Positions 36,280 through 43,652 of a stretch of DNA of 64,000 bases are shown piece by piece. The DNA comes from Microbacterium sp. CH12i (GTDB taxonomy: Bacteria > Actinomycetota > Actinomycetes > Actinomycetales > Microbacteriaceae). Within the stretch, counting starts at the first letter, position 1; each line of letters begins with the position of its first letter. The translations under genes were made by a program, and so were the position numbers. Below the pieces are notes generated by a model. That model searched no databases, had not been told where the DNA came from, and worked only from the letters and a program-made list of their open reading frames with translations. The stretch spans positions 248,001 through 312,000 of the forward strand of contig NZ_JHET01000003.1 in the NCBI RefSeq assembly GCF_000685355.1, written 5' to 3'.

Positions 36280-37484
36280 GCTTCGTCTGCAGAGTCAGTG
36301 CCGTCCCCGAAGTCCGATTTCGGCCCGTCGACCGAGTCAATGTCCCTGGGCAGGAGGTCTGACTCGGCGATTTCGCGCAGATCTTCCGTTGCATCCCCGA
36401 TGTTCTCGTCGGGGAGATCCTCGCCCGGCAACAGATCGGCGGGGTTGTACGCGTCAGTCTGCATGGAAGTGTTGACGCGCGCGGCGGCCGTCGCGGGGAC
36501 GCGATCCAGTGCGTCCAGCGCCGAATCGACGCCCTCACCACGAGCCTGAATCACGGATAGATCGTTTTCGCGCAGCCCCTCAGCCAGCGACTCGAGCAGG
36601 GCGGCCGCGTCATCCATGATGTCGGTGCGGTGCAGCGAGTCCCCGTGTACGAGCCAGCGGGCGAAGTCGAGTTCGGCCAGCAACCGTCCGCGCACAGCGA
36701 GTGCGGCATCCGGCGCACGGTCAGATGCCTGTGCGTATGACGCGTGCACAGCCCCCGCGGCGTCCGGAGCGGACGAGAGCCACGCGAGATCGACGGCAGG
36801 GTCACCCAGAGACAAGCCGTGCCAGTGCAGCACTCCGACGACCTCAGGTCCCTGATCGGGGTCATCGTCGAAGAGGAAAGATGTCGACTGGACGCCGCCG
36901 AGAGTCACTGCGGATTCGAAACGCCACAGGTCATCGTCTTCGACTGCTTCGCGCCAGCGCACCGTCAGCCGGGCGGGAACCCGACCGGTGGCAGCTGCGC
37001 GGTCGACGAGTTGTCGGACTTCTTCGCGTACCTCTTCAGCACCGCGCGCGGTGAGACCCGCATTGCGTACGACGGATGCGGGCAACGCATGCACTGCGGC
37101 GATGGACGCTCCCATCGACTCCGCGGCGCCTCGTCCGCCAGGTACATGTGAAGCTTCGATCTGGAATCCGGGGAGAAGCTCGGTCACGAGCGCCCGGCCA
37201 TCGCCAAGCCGCGTCTCACCGATGTACTCCGGCACGCGGAAGGGCAGCATGGCGCGAGCCCCTGCGGTCAGCGCGCGCAGCGCCAGAGACTCGCTCGCGA
37301 GCTCGCGCGCTGTTTCATCGTCGTCACCTACGCGGATCGTGAGCTCGCGACCGTCAGCGAGCGTCGCGACCGCGGAGTCGTAACGACCGTCGCCGCCAGC
37401 GGTCAGAGTTCGCGCGCCGACGACCTCAGCACCGGGCAGTGCAGCCGTTACCGCCGCCGCTAGAGTAAAGGGAGACCGTGCCAT
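36225..37484 (-). CDS. Aminoglycoside/macrolide phosphotransferase-like protein
   Basis: 419 aa. The APH/protein-kinase-like fold shows DGRELTIRVGDDDETARE (lysine region weak), ALVTELLPG (hinge) and the Brenner-type LHWHGLSLGDPAVDLAWLSS with the second metal aspartate. The last 110 residues are acidic and disordered. A homologous phosphotransferase lies at this site between AdnB and NudC in many actinobacteria, so a housekeeping kinase role is likelier than antibiotic resistance; the substrate is unknown. Start ATG 37484 lies 6 nt behind TACCCT, so upstream in-frame codons are not used. Confidence 0.75.
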   Translation of the reverse strand: MARSPFTLAAAVTAALPGAEVVGARTLTAGGDGRYDSAVATLADGRELTIRVGDDDETARELASESLALRALTAGARAMLPFRVPEYIGETRLGDGRALVTELLPGFQIEASHVPGGRGAAESMGASIAAVHALPASVVRNAGLTARGAEEVREEVRQLVDRAAATGRVPARLTVRWREAVEDDDLWRFESAVTLGGVQSTSFLFDDDPDQGPEVVGVLHWHGLSLGDPAVDLAWLSSAPDAAGAVHASYAQASDRAPDAALAVRGRLLAELDFARWLVHGDSLHRTDIMDDAAALLESLAEGLRENDLSVIQARGEGVDSALDALDRVPATAAARVNTSMQTDAYNPADLLPGEDLPDENIGDATEDLREIAESDLLPRDIDSVDGPKSDFGDGTDSADEAQRAARAALQRWTSSSSE

Positions 37485-37490
37485 GCCCCC

Positions 37491-37496
37491 AGGGTA
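37491..37496 (-). promoter_or_regulatory. -10 box of the phosphotransferase (TACCCT), leaderless geometry
   Basis: TACCCT is followed by GGGGGC and ATG at 37484. Confidence 0.5.
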
Positions 37497-37548
37497 GGTC
37501 GGCACAGGTGCGGTTCCGCCTACGCCACGCCTGTGAGAGAGGGAGTCG

Positions 37549-38429
37549 ATGACTGTGCGACGTGCTTTGTTGGATCGCGCAGGACACCTCCGCGATGAAC
37601 CCGGGATCATTGAGGCACTGCGATCATCCGCCGATGCTCGTGTGATTGTCGTCCGTGAAGGACGTGTTCGCATTGAGAACGCCGCCCTGGTCACCGCGAA
37701 ACCTTCCGAGGTCGGGGACGCAGAGTGGGCACTGCTCGGGCGGCACAGCGACGGCAGTACGCTGCTGCTCGCAGCAGTAGGGCCCCTGCTCGATACCATC
37801 GATGCGGCCCCCGCCGAGACCTGGCTCGGGCTACGCGATACCGGTGGCCTCCTCGATGTGGAGAACACTGAGCTGCTCGTAGAGGCGATCGCGCTTGCGT
37901 CCTGGTTGCGAAGTGGGCGCTTCTGTCAGAACTGCGGGGCTGAGGCTGAATTGCGCCAGGCCGGTTGGTCACGGCATTGCCCGTCATGCGGCGCGGACAT
38001 CTTTCCGCGCACAGATCCCGCGGTGATTGTCGCCGTCGAGAGTGATGATGGCGAACGACTGCTGCTGGGCGCGAACGCGAACTGGCACGGCCGGATGTAC
38101 TCGTGCTTTGCCGGATTCGTCGAAGCTGGCGAATCGCTGGAGTTCACGGTGCACCGTGAGATCGAGGAAGAGGCCGGAGTGCGCCTGGACTCGGTCCGCT
38201 ACATCAGCTCGCAGGCGTGGCCGTACCCCCGCTCGCTCATGCTGGGCTTCCGTGCGACCGCATCCAATGAACGTCGTGCTCGTCCGGACGGCGAGGAGAT
38301 CATCGATGTTCGCTGGTTCACTCGTGAAGAGATCGGCAGTGCTCTGAAGGCAATGGTCCCGTGGGGTTGCCGGGACCGGCATCCATCGCCAGAGTCCTCA
38401 TCGAGGGCTGGTACGAGGAACGGGCGTGA
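37549..38429 (+). CDS. nudC: NAD+ diphosphatase NudC (one frameshift as given)
   Basis: About 293 aa after repair. NudC hydrolyses NAD(H) and can remove NAD caps from RNA 5' ends. The zinc ribbon is FCQNCGAEAEL with HCPSCGADIFPR; the Nudix box is GFVEAGESLEFTVHREIEEE, and SSQAWPYPRSLM is the NudC-specific SQPWPFPxS motif. At 38352-38353 a missing A breaks the frame (given: LKAMVPWGC; repaired: LKANGPVGLPGPASIARVL), after which the product ends at WYEERA. The TGA at 38427 overlaps the GTG start of uvrD2. Unrepaired, the frame would run to 38757. Confidence 0.87.
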
Positions 38430-40147
38430 GCGCACTCGACGCTCTCGACGAACGGCAACGGGAAGCGGCATCTGTGCTGCGCGGCCCCGTCGCTGTCCTC
38501 GCGGGCGCGGGCACGGGAAAGACCCGGGTCATCACGCATCGCATCGCGCATGGCGTCGACACGGGGGCCTACTCTCCAGGTCGGGTGATGGCGGTGACTT
38601 TCACCGCGAAAGCTGCTGGCGAGTTGCGTGGACGCCTGCGCGCATTGGGCGTTGTGGGAGTCGCTGCCCGAACGTTCCATGCCACAGCTCTTGCCCAACT
38701 GAACTTCTTCTGGCCGACACTTGCCGGGTCCCCTGCCCCCTCGATCGTCGACAATAAAGTGCGGTTGCTCGGCCAGGCAGCCGAACAGCTGCGGTTGCGT
38801 CTTGATACTCCGACGCTGCGTGACATCGCCAGCCAGATCGAGTGGCGGAAAGTCTCGATGCTTTCGATCGAGCAACATGCCACGCTCGGTCGTTCGGTGG
38901 GGCGGGTGAACACCGATCAGCTCGCCGAGGTGCAGCAGGCCTACGAGATGTTGAAAGACGATCGTCGCCAGCTCGATTTCGAAGACGTGCTGCTGGCATG
39001 TGCGGGGATGCTGGAGGCTGAGCCGCGGGTGGCGGCATCCGTTCACGAGCAGTACCGGCACTTCACTGTGGATGAGTTCCAGGACGTATCGCCGTTGCAG
39101 AACCGGCTGCTGGAGCTTTGGTTGGGCGATCGACGTGACATTTGCGTCGTCGGAGACGCGAGTCAGACGATTTACTCCTTCGCGGGGGCGGAACAGAAGT
39201 ACCTGCTCGAGTTCGGGCGGACCTACCCGGATGCGACAGTCGTCCGGCTGGAAACGAACTATCGCTCACAGCCTCCGATTCTCGCCGCCGCCAACGCGCT
39301 CATGAAGGGGCGCCCCGGTGCTCTCCAGCTCGTCGCTGCGCGCGAGGCACCGACCGCCGAGCCGCCTACCGTGAGCGCGTATGACAGCGAGACTGAAGAG
39401 GCAGCGGGCATCGCTGCCGCCATCCGTGCCCAGATCGCTGCCGGAGCATCGGCATCCGAGATTGCGGTTTTGTACCGCGCGCACTCGCAGTCCGCTGCCA
39501 TCCAGCAGGCTTTGGGGGAGGCGGGGATTGCCTCAACCGTGCTCGGCGGTAAACGCTTCTTCGACATGCCGGAGGTGCGCCAGGCCGTTCTCGCGCTGCG
39601 CGGCGCGTCGGTGGCGCCGACCGAGCGTGGCTTCCTCGCGAACGTGCAGAAGGTGATGCGCGAACTCGGTCTGAGCGATGAGCCGCCCGCGGCCGGGGGA
39701 GCGCAACGTGATGGCTGGGAAGCGCGACGTGCGATCCTGCGGCTGGCGGAGGAAGCTCCGAACGACACCACGCTGCGATCTTTCAGCGAGACGCTGATGG
39801 CCCGTGCGAAGGATCAGCATGAGCCGACCATGCACACGGTGACGCTGTCGACGCTCCACGCGGCGAAGGGACTGGAATGGCCGCACGTGCATCTGGCGGG
39901 CTGGACAGAGGGCGGTCTACCGATTTCCTATGCGACGGGCTTCGACGCGATCGATGAGGAACGGCGACTGGCGTACGTCGGCATCACGCGCGCAGCGCGG
40001 ACGCTGACTCTGTCGTGGGCACGCGCCGCGGGACGAGGGGAACGGCAGCCTTCCCGTTTTCTTGCGGAGATCGGAACGACTGCTCGCGGCACTGGCATTC
40101 TGCGTGAAACCGCACCGATCGCCAGACGCGGCGGCCGTCGGGGCTGA
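38426..40147 (+). CDS. uvrD2: ATP-dependent DNA helicase UvrD2
   Basis: 573-aa SF1A helicase. Motifs: LAGAGTGKTRVI, TFTAKAAGEL, AARTFHATA, TVDEFQDVSPLQNRLL, VGDASQTIYSFAGA, LETNYRSQPPIL, TLHAAKGLEW and AYVGITRAARTL. The product lacks the C-terminal HRDC and tetracysteine domain of mycobacterial UvrD2 and ends in a basic RGGRRG tail. The GTG start overlaps the nudC stop (GTGA). Its last 164 bp overlap the convergent E1-like gene on the other strand. Confidence 0.88.
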   Translation: MSALDALDERQREAASVLRGPVAVLAGAGTGKTRVITHRIAHGVDTGAYSPGRVMAVTFTAKAAGELRGRLRALGVVGVAARTFHATALAQLNFFWPTLAGSPAPSIVDNKVRLLGQAAEQLRLRLDTPTLRDIASQIEWRKVSMLSIEQHATLGRSVGRVNTDQLAEVQQAYEMLKDDRRQLDFEDVLLACAGMLEAEPRVAASVHEQYRHFTVDEFQDVSPLQNRLLELWLGDRRDICVVGDASQTIYSFAGAEQKYLLEFGRTYPDATVVRLETNYRSQPPILAAANALMKGRPGALQLVAAREAPTAEPPTVSAYDSETEEAAGIAAAIRAQIAAGASASEIAVLYRAHSQSAAIQQALGEAGIASTVLGGKRFFDMPEVRQAVLALRGASVAPTERGFLANVQKVMRELGLSDEPPAAGGAQRDGWEARRAILRLAEEAPNDTTLRSFSETLMARAKDQHEPTMHTVTLSTLHAAKGLEWPHVHLAGWTEGGLPISYATGFDAIDEERRLAYVGITRAARTLTLSWARAAGRGERQPSRFLAEIGTTARGTGILRETAPIARRGGRRG

Positions 40148-40856
40148 TCCGCACCGTTTTCGTGCTCTTGGGCTTGCCGGGTTCGGCGAGCACGCGCGCA
40201 ACCAGGGCTGCAGCCTCGGCTGTGCGCGCCGCGGTGATGCGGCCAGACGTTGCGCCTACCAATTGGGCATGCAAGATCGGCCACGCCGCATCTCGGTCAC
40301 GTTCATGCCCGTCGCGGCAGGACAGACACGGTGTGCGGCCAGGGATGACAAGGGGACCGATCGTGGTCCCACCCGGTTCGAATGCGATCGGCAGGTGCGC
40401 GAGGTCGTCTCGCAGATAGCGGGCGAGTTGCTGAGCGGATGCTGCGCCGTGGACGAGCACGATTCCCACGGCGTTCGGGTCGGAGCGATCCGCCGTCACG
40501 AACCCTTCATCACACAGGGCGATCTCCGTCCTGGTTTCGACGCGTGAATCGGCCAGGTTGAGACTTTCGATCCACACCCCGGGCAGCGGTGGCGCATCGG
40601 TGCGCAGCACAGGCCGCAGCGTCGCGAGCAGCTCGCGGGCAGCATCGCGTGGAGCGCCGGCTCCGTGCGCGATCACATCGAACGCGGTAGAACGAAAGCC
40701 GTTTCGCAGCGACTGCAGGAGACGCTCGACCCACGGTTCTGTGGCCGACACCTGCACGATTCCGTCCAAGCCGAACTGCACCGTATCTGCGTCGCGCCAC
40801 AGCAGCGGATAGGCCGGATCGAGACGGGTCAGCATCGGTGGGGTGATCGGGGACAT
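39984..40856 (-). CDS. Stand-alone E1-like (ThiF/TOMM cyclodehydratase-type) protein
   Basis: 290 aa. The protein resembles the bacteriocin-biosynthesis cyclodehydratase / TOMM leader-peptide-binding family: a winged-helix-like N-terminus (RLDPAYPLLWRDADTVQFGL), a VIAHGAGAP segment in place of an active E1 nucleotide loop, VGIVLVHGAAS, and paired cysteine motifs PCLSCRDGH and ECQCRE that would bind one zinc. No YcaO gene, oxidase or precursor peptide is nearby. A gene of this type is commonly found beside uvrD2 and the DUF2342 gene in actinobacteria. The last 34 residues lie antisense to the uvrD2 end, so the C-terminus is less certain. Start ATG 40856 follows CAGAAT by 6 nt. Confidence 0.65.
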   Translation of the reverse strand: MSPITPPMLTRLDPAYPLLWRDADTVQFGLDGIVQVSATEPWVERLLQSLRNGFRSTAFDVIAHGAGAPRDAARELLATLRPVLRTDAPPLPGVWIESLNLADSRVETRTEIALCDEGFVTADRSDPNAVGIVLVHGAASAQQLARYLRDDLAHLPIAFEPGGTTIGPLVIPGRTPCLSCRDGHERDRDAAWPILHAQLVGATSGRITAARTAEAAALVARVLAEPGKPKSTKTVRISPDGRRVWRSVRFHAECQCREQSFRSPQENGKAAVPLVPRRVPTTESASALRA

Positions 40857-40930
40857 GTTCCGATTCTGGTCACGGCACGCCTGCGATGGGGCGCCGCGAC
40901 CAGATCGGTGGACAAATCCTTCCGATCAGC

Positions 40931-40963
40931 GACCGTGCAGAACGACCGTGCAGAACGACCGTG
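40931..40963. repeat. 13-bp tandem repeat, two and a half copies
   Basis: GACCGTGCAGAAC at 40931 and 40944, then GACCGTG at 40957, ends just before the stop of the DUF2342 gene. It fills much of the 110-bp gap upstream of the E1-like gene. Confidence 0.75.
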
Positions 40964-40966
40964 GAC

Positions 40967-42370
40967 TCAGACCGGAGTCTCGCCGCCCTGATTGGTGCCG
41001 GGGTTCTCGCCCTCGTCGCCGGTATCGTCCTTGTCGTCGTCCGAGAAGTCGTCCCCATCGAGCAGCCGCGCGAGAGCTTCATCGAATTCGTCAGCGGCGG
41101 GAGCCTCGCCGCGAGCGCGTGCCTGCAGGCGCTCGATCAGCGCCGTCGGGTCGTCGATGTCCTCTGCGGTGGGCTGCAGATCCGGGTAGTCCCAGAGCGA
41201 GTCGCGCGCGGTGATGCCGACGGCGTCCGTCACCTTCTGCCACATTGCTGCTGCCTCGCGCATCCGACGCGGACGCAGCTTGAGCCCGACGAGTGCACCG
41301 AGGGCATCCTCGGCAGGACCCCCCACTGCGCGACGTCGTCGAGCGGCCTCTGCCAGCCGCACACCTTCGGGAAGACGCGATGTCGCCTCGGCGGTGACGA
41401 CGTCGACCCATCCGTCGACGATCGCGATGATGTTCTCAAGCCGAGCGAGCGCCTCGCGCTGAGCCTCGGTCTGGGCAGGCAATAGCGCTCCGCCCTCGAT
41501 CGCGGCCCGCAACTCTTCGGGGTTTGAGGGGTCGAGTCGGCTGGCGACGTCTTCAAGCGCCTCGACGTCGACGGTGACACCACGGGCGAAATCGGTGATC
41601 TGCGACATCACGTGCAGGTGCAGCCACTTGGCGTGACGGTACAGCCGCGCATACGCCAACTCGCGGGTCGCGAGGTAGAGCGCGATCTGATCCTCAGGGA
41701 TCTCGAGGCCCTCTCCGAACGCAGTGATGTTCTGCGGGATGACGGCCGCGGTACCGGCGGGCAGAACCGGGATGCCCACATCGCCACCGGAGACGACCTC
41801 GAGCGCAAGGTTGCCGAGCACCTGGCCGAACTGCGCGGCGAACACGGAAGAGCCAAGTCCTCGCATGAGCTTGCCCGCGCCCTGGATCGCTTCGCGCATG
41901 TCGTCCGGCACCTGGGTGTCGAGAGCGCTGGTGAGCGCATCTGCGATGCTCGTAGAGACGGGGCCAGCGATCTCTTTCCACACGGGGAGTGTCTTTTCGA
42001 CCCACTCGCCGCGGGTCATTGCCTGCGGTGCTTCTGCGAGCTCCGAGATTGTGGTCGCTTCGCCCAACCACAGATTCGCCAGCGTGAACGCGTCAGTGAG
42101 CGCGGAGCGCGAGCTATCGGTGATGCTCTGACCTTCGCGGTTCGCGATGTGCAGCGCCTGCCGCAGAGTGTTTTCCCATGGGTCGCCTCCGAAGGCACCC
42201 TGCAACTGCTGCATGAGCCCGGCCATCATCGCCGGATCGAGTTGGAGGCCGTCCTCGCCGCCGAGGGCGTTCTGGAGCGCGCTCAGGTCGAAGTCACCGC
42301 CGCCCGCGCCGGACATCATCCGCCGGATGAACTCCTGGAAGTCTTCAGGGTTTGGTTCGTTGTCTGCCAT
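40967..42370 (-). CDS. DUF2342 protein, annotated in the family as zinc-dependent metalloprotease
   Basis: 467 aa. A flexible N-terminus rich in Gln/Gly/Met (MMSGAGGGDFDLSALQNALGG) precedes the conserved helical core with ATRELAYARLYRHAKWLHLHVMSQI, EGLEIPEDQIALYLATREL and DALGALVGLKLRPRRMREAA. The last 60 residues are acidic and disordered. Family databases label it metalloprotease, but the given sequence has RELAYARL where HExxH would be expected, so activity is doubtful. It diverges from the PDZ-Lon gene over about 117 bp with overlapping promoter elements. Confidence 0.8.
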   Translation of the reverse strand: MADNEPNPEDFQEFIRRMMSGAGGGDFDLSALQNALGGEDGLQLDPAMMAGLMQQLQGAFGGDPWENTLRQALHIANREGQSITDSSRSALTDAFTLANLWLGEATTISELAEAPQAMTRGEWVEKTLPVWKEIAGPVSTSIADALTSALDTQVPDDMREAIQGAGKLMRGLGSSVFAAQFGQVLGNLALEVVSGGDVGIPVLPAGTAAVIPQNITAFGEGLEIPEDQIALYLATRELAYARLYRHAKWLHLHVMSQITDFARGVTVDVEALEDVASRLDPSNPEELRAAIEGGALLPAQTEAQREALARLENIIAIVDGWVDVVTAEATSRLPEGVRLAEAARRRRAVGGPAEDALGALVGLKLRPRRMREAAAMWQKVTDAVGITARDSLWDYPDLQPTAEDIDDPTALIERLQARARGEAPAADEFDEALARLLDGDDFSDDDKDDTGDEGENPGTNQGGETPV

Positions 42371-42407
42371 GTCGCTCGCCTCTCAGCACGTCGCTAGCTG
42401 TGGCATC

Positions 42408-42413
42408 TACGCT
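42408..42413 (+). promoter_or_regulatory. Putative -10 box of the PDZ-Lon gene (TACGCT)
   Basis: TACGCT lies 74 nt upstream of the GTG and gives a leadered mRNA with a GGAGG site. On the other strand the same bases contain TAGCGT, a possible -10 for the divergent DUF2342 gene. Confidence 0.45.
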
Positions 42414-42487
42414 AGTTGCAGGTTTCTGCGCGCGACCCCGGTGCGAGCAGATCGCTGTACGCCGGTCGCGAACGACGGAGGATCCAC

Positions 42488-43573
42488 GTGTCACATTCCC
42501 GCACCCCCAGGGTCGGGCTCGGTGTTTGGGCGCTGATTGTCGCCCTCATCGCTCTCGTCGTGCTCACGTTCTTGCCAACTCCCTACGTTATCCAGCGGCC
42601 GGGGCCGGTATATGACACTCTCGGCACCGCGGCCAGCGCCGACGGCGAGCAGGTTCCGCTGATCGCGATCGACGGCGCCAAGACATTCCAGACCTCCGGC
42701 AGCTTGAACCTGACGACCGTGCAGGTCGTCGGCAACCGCGAACGCACGCCATCCTGGTTCGAGCTGGCCCTGGCGTGGACGGACTCCTCGAAAGCGGTCG
42801 TACCGATCGACTCGGTGTTTCCCGAGGGTGTGACCAGCGAGCAGCGCGATGAGCAGAACACTGTGCTGATGGTGGATTCGCAGCACGAGGCCACGGCCGC
42901 GGCGCTTGACGAGCTCGGCTACGACACCGGCGCGGCCGTCAAAGTCGTCTCTGCCGTGAAGGACTCGCCAGCGGACGGGCTTCTGAAGGCGGATGACGTC
43001 GTCGAGGCCATCGACGGCGTCAAGGTGACGAGCGCCAGCGACCTGCGCGCAGCCATCCAAGACGGCAAGGGAAAAGCCGTAGAACTGACCGTGCTCCGCG
43101 GTACTGACGAGCAGCAGGTGGCGATCACGCCTGAGCTCAGCACGACAAACGGCACAGACGCCTGGCTCATCGGCATCACATTGACCACCGAGTACGACTT
43201 CCCGATCGATGTGAAGATTCAGCTCGACAACGTCGGCGGTCCGAGCGCCGGCATGATGTTCGCGCTCGGGATCGTCGACGAGCTGACACCGGGCAAACTC
43301 ACCGGCGGCAACGATATCGCCGGCACCGGAACGATTGACGCCACCGGTGCCGTCGGGCCCATCGGTGGCATCCGGCAGAAGCTGTACGGCGCGCGTGATG
43401 CGGGCGCGACGTTCTTCCTTGCTCCGGCATCCAACTGCGACGAAGTCGTGGGGCATATCCCTGACGGACTGCGGGTGATTCCCACATCGACGCTCGAGGA
43501 ATCACTGGACGCTCTCAACGTGATCGCGAAGGACGGCGACGTGGCTGCACTCCCGAAGTGCGCGGCATCTTGA
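42488..43573 (+). CDS. Membrane-anchored PDZ and Lon-type (S16) protease-domain protein
   Basis: 361 aa. A single N-terminal helix (GVWALIVALIALVVLTFLP), then YVIQRPGPVYDTLG, a PDZ domain (VKDSPADGLLKADDVVEAIDGVK) and a C-terminal S16 domain with the Ser in GGPSAGMMFALGI and the Lys in GGIRQKLYGA. This is the YlbL/Rv3194c family, an outside-facing Ser-Lys protease of quality-control type. GTG 42488 is set by GGAGG at 42477-42481. It keeps the same order as Rv3194c-Rv3193c with the UPF0182 gene that follows. Confidence 0.88.
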   Translation: MSHSRTPRVGLGVWALIVALIALVVLTFLPTPYVIQRPGPVYDTLGTAASADGEQVPLIAIDGAKTFQTSGSLNLTTVQVVGNRERTPSWFELALAWTDSSKAVVPIDSVFPEGVTSEQRDEQNTVLMVDSQHEATAAALDELGYDTGAAVKVVSAVKDSPADGLLKADDVVEAIDGVKVTSASDLRAAIQDGKGKAVELTVLRGTDEQQVAITPELSTTNGTDAWLIGITLTTEYDFPIDVKIQLDNVGGPSAGMMFALGIVDELTPGKLTGGNDIAGTGTIDATGAVGPIGGIRQKLYGARDAGATFFLAPASNCDEVVGHIPDGLRVIPTSTLEESLDALNVIAKDGDVAALPKCAAS

Positions 43574-43640
43574 GGTTGCGCTGACAGCGGAAGCCGCTCG
43601 CCTTGCCTGGGCACACAGCCAGCACGCATCGATGCGAGCT

Positions 43641-43646
43641 TAGGAT
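43641..43646 (+). promoter_or_regulatory. -10 box of the UPF0182 gene (TAGGAT), leaderless geometry
   Basis: TAGGAT is followed by 6 nt and GTG at 43653. Confidence 0.55.
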
Positions 43647-43652
43647 GGACGG

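Noticed and set aside
36225..37484. Antibiotic-resistance gene (macrolide or aminoglycoside kinase)
   Set aside because: The position between AdnB and NudC is conserved in actinobacteria and no mobile context exists, so a housekeeping kinase is likelier.
39984..42370. A thiazole/oxazole peptide antibiotic cluster
   Set aside because: Only the E1-like protein is present; no YcaO, oxidase, precursor, transporter or immunity gene is in the window.
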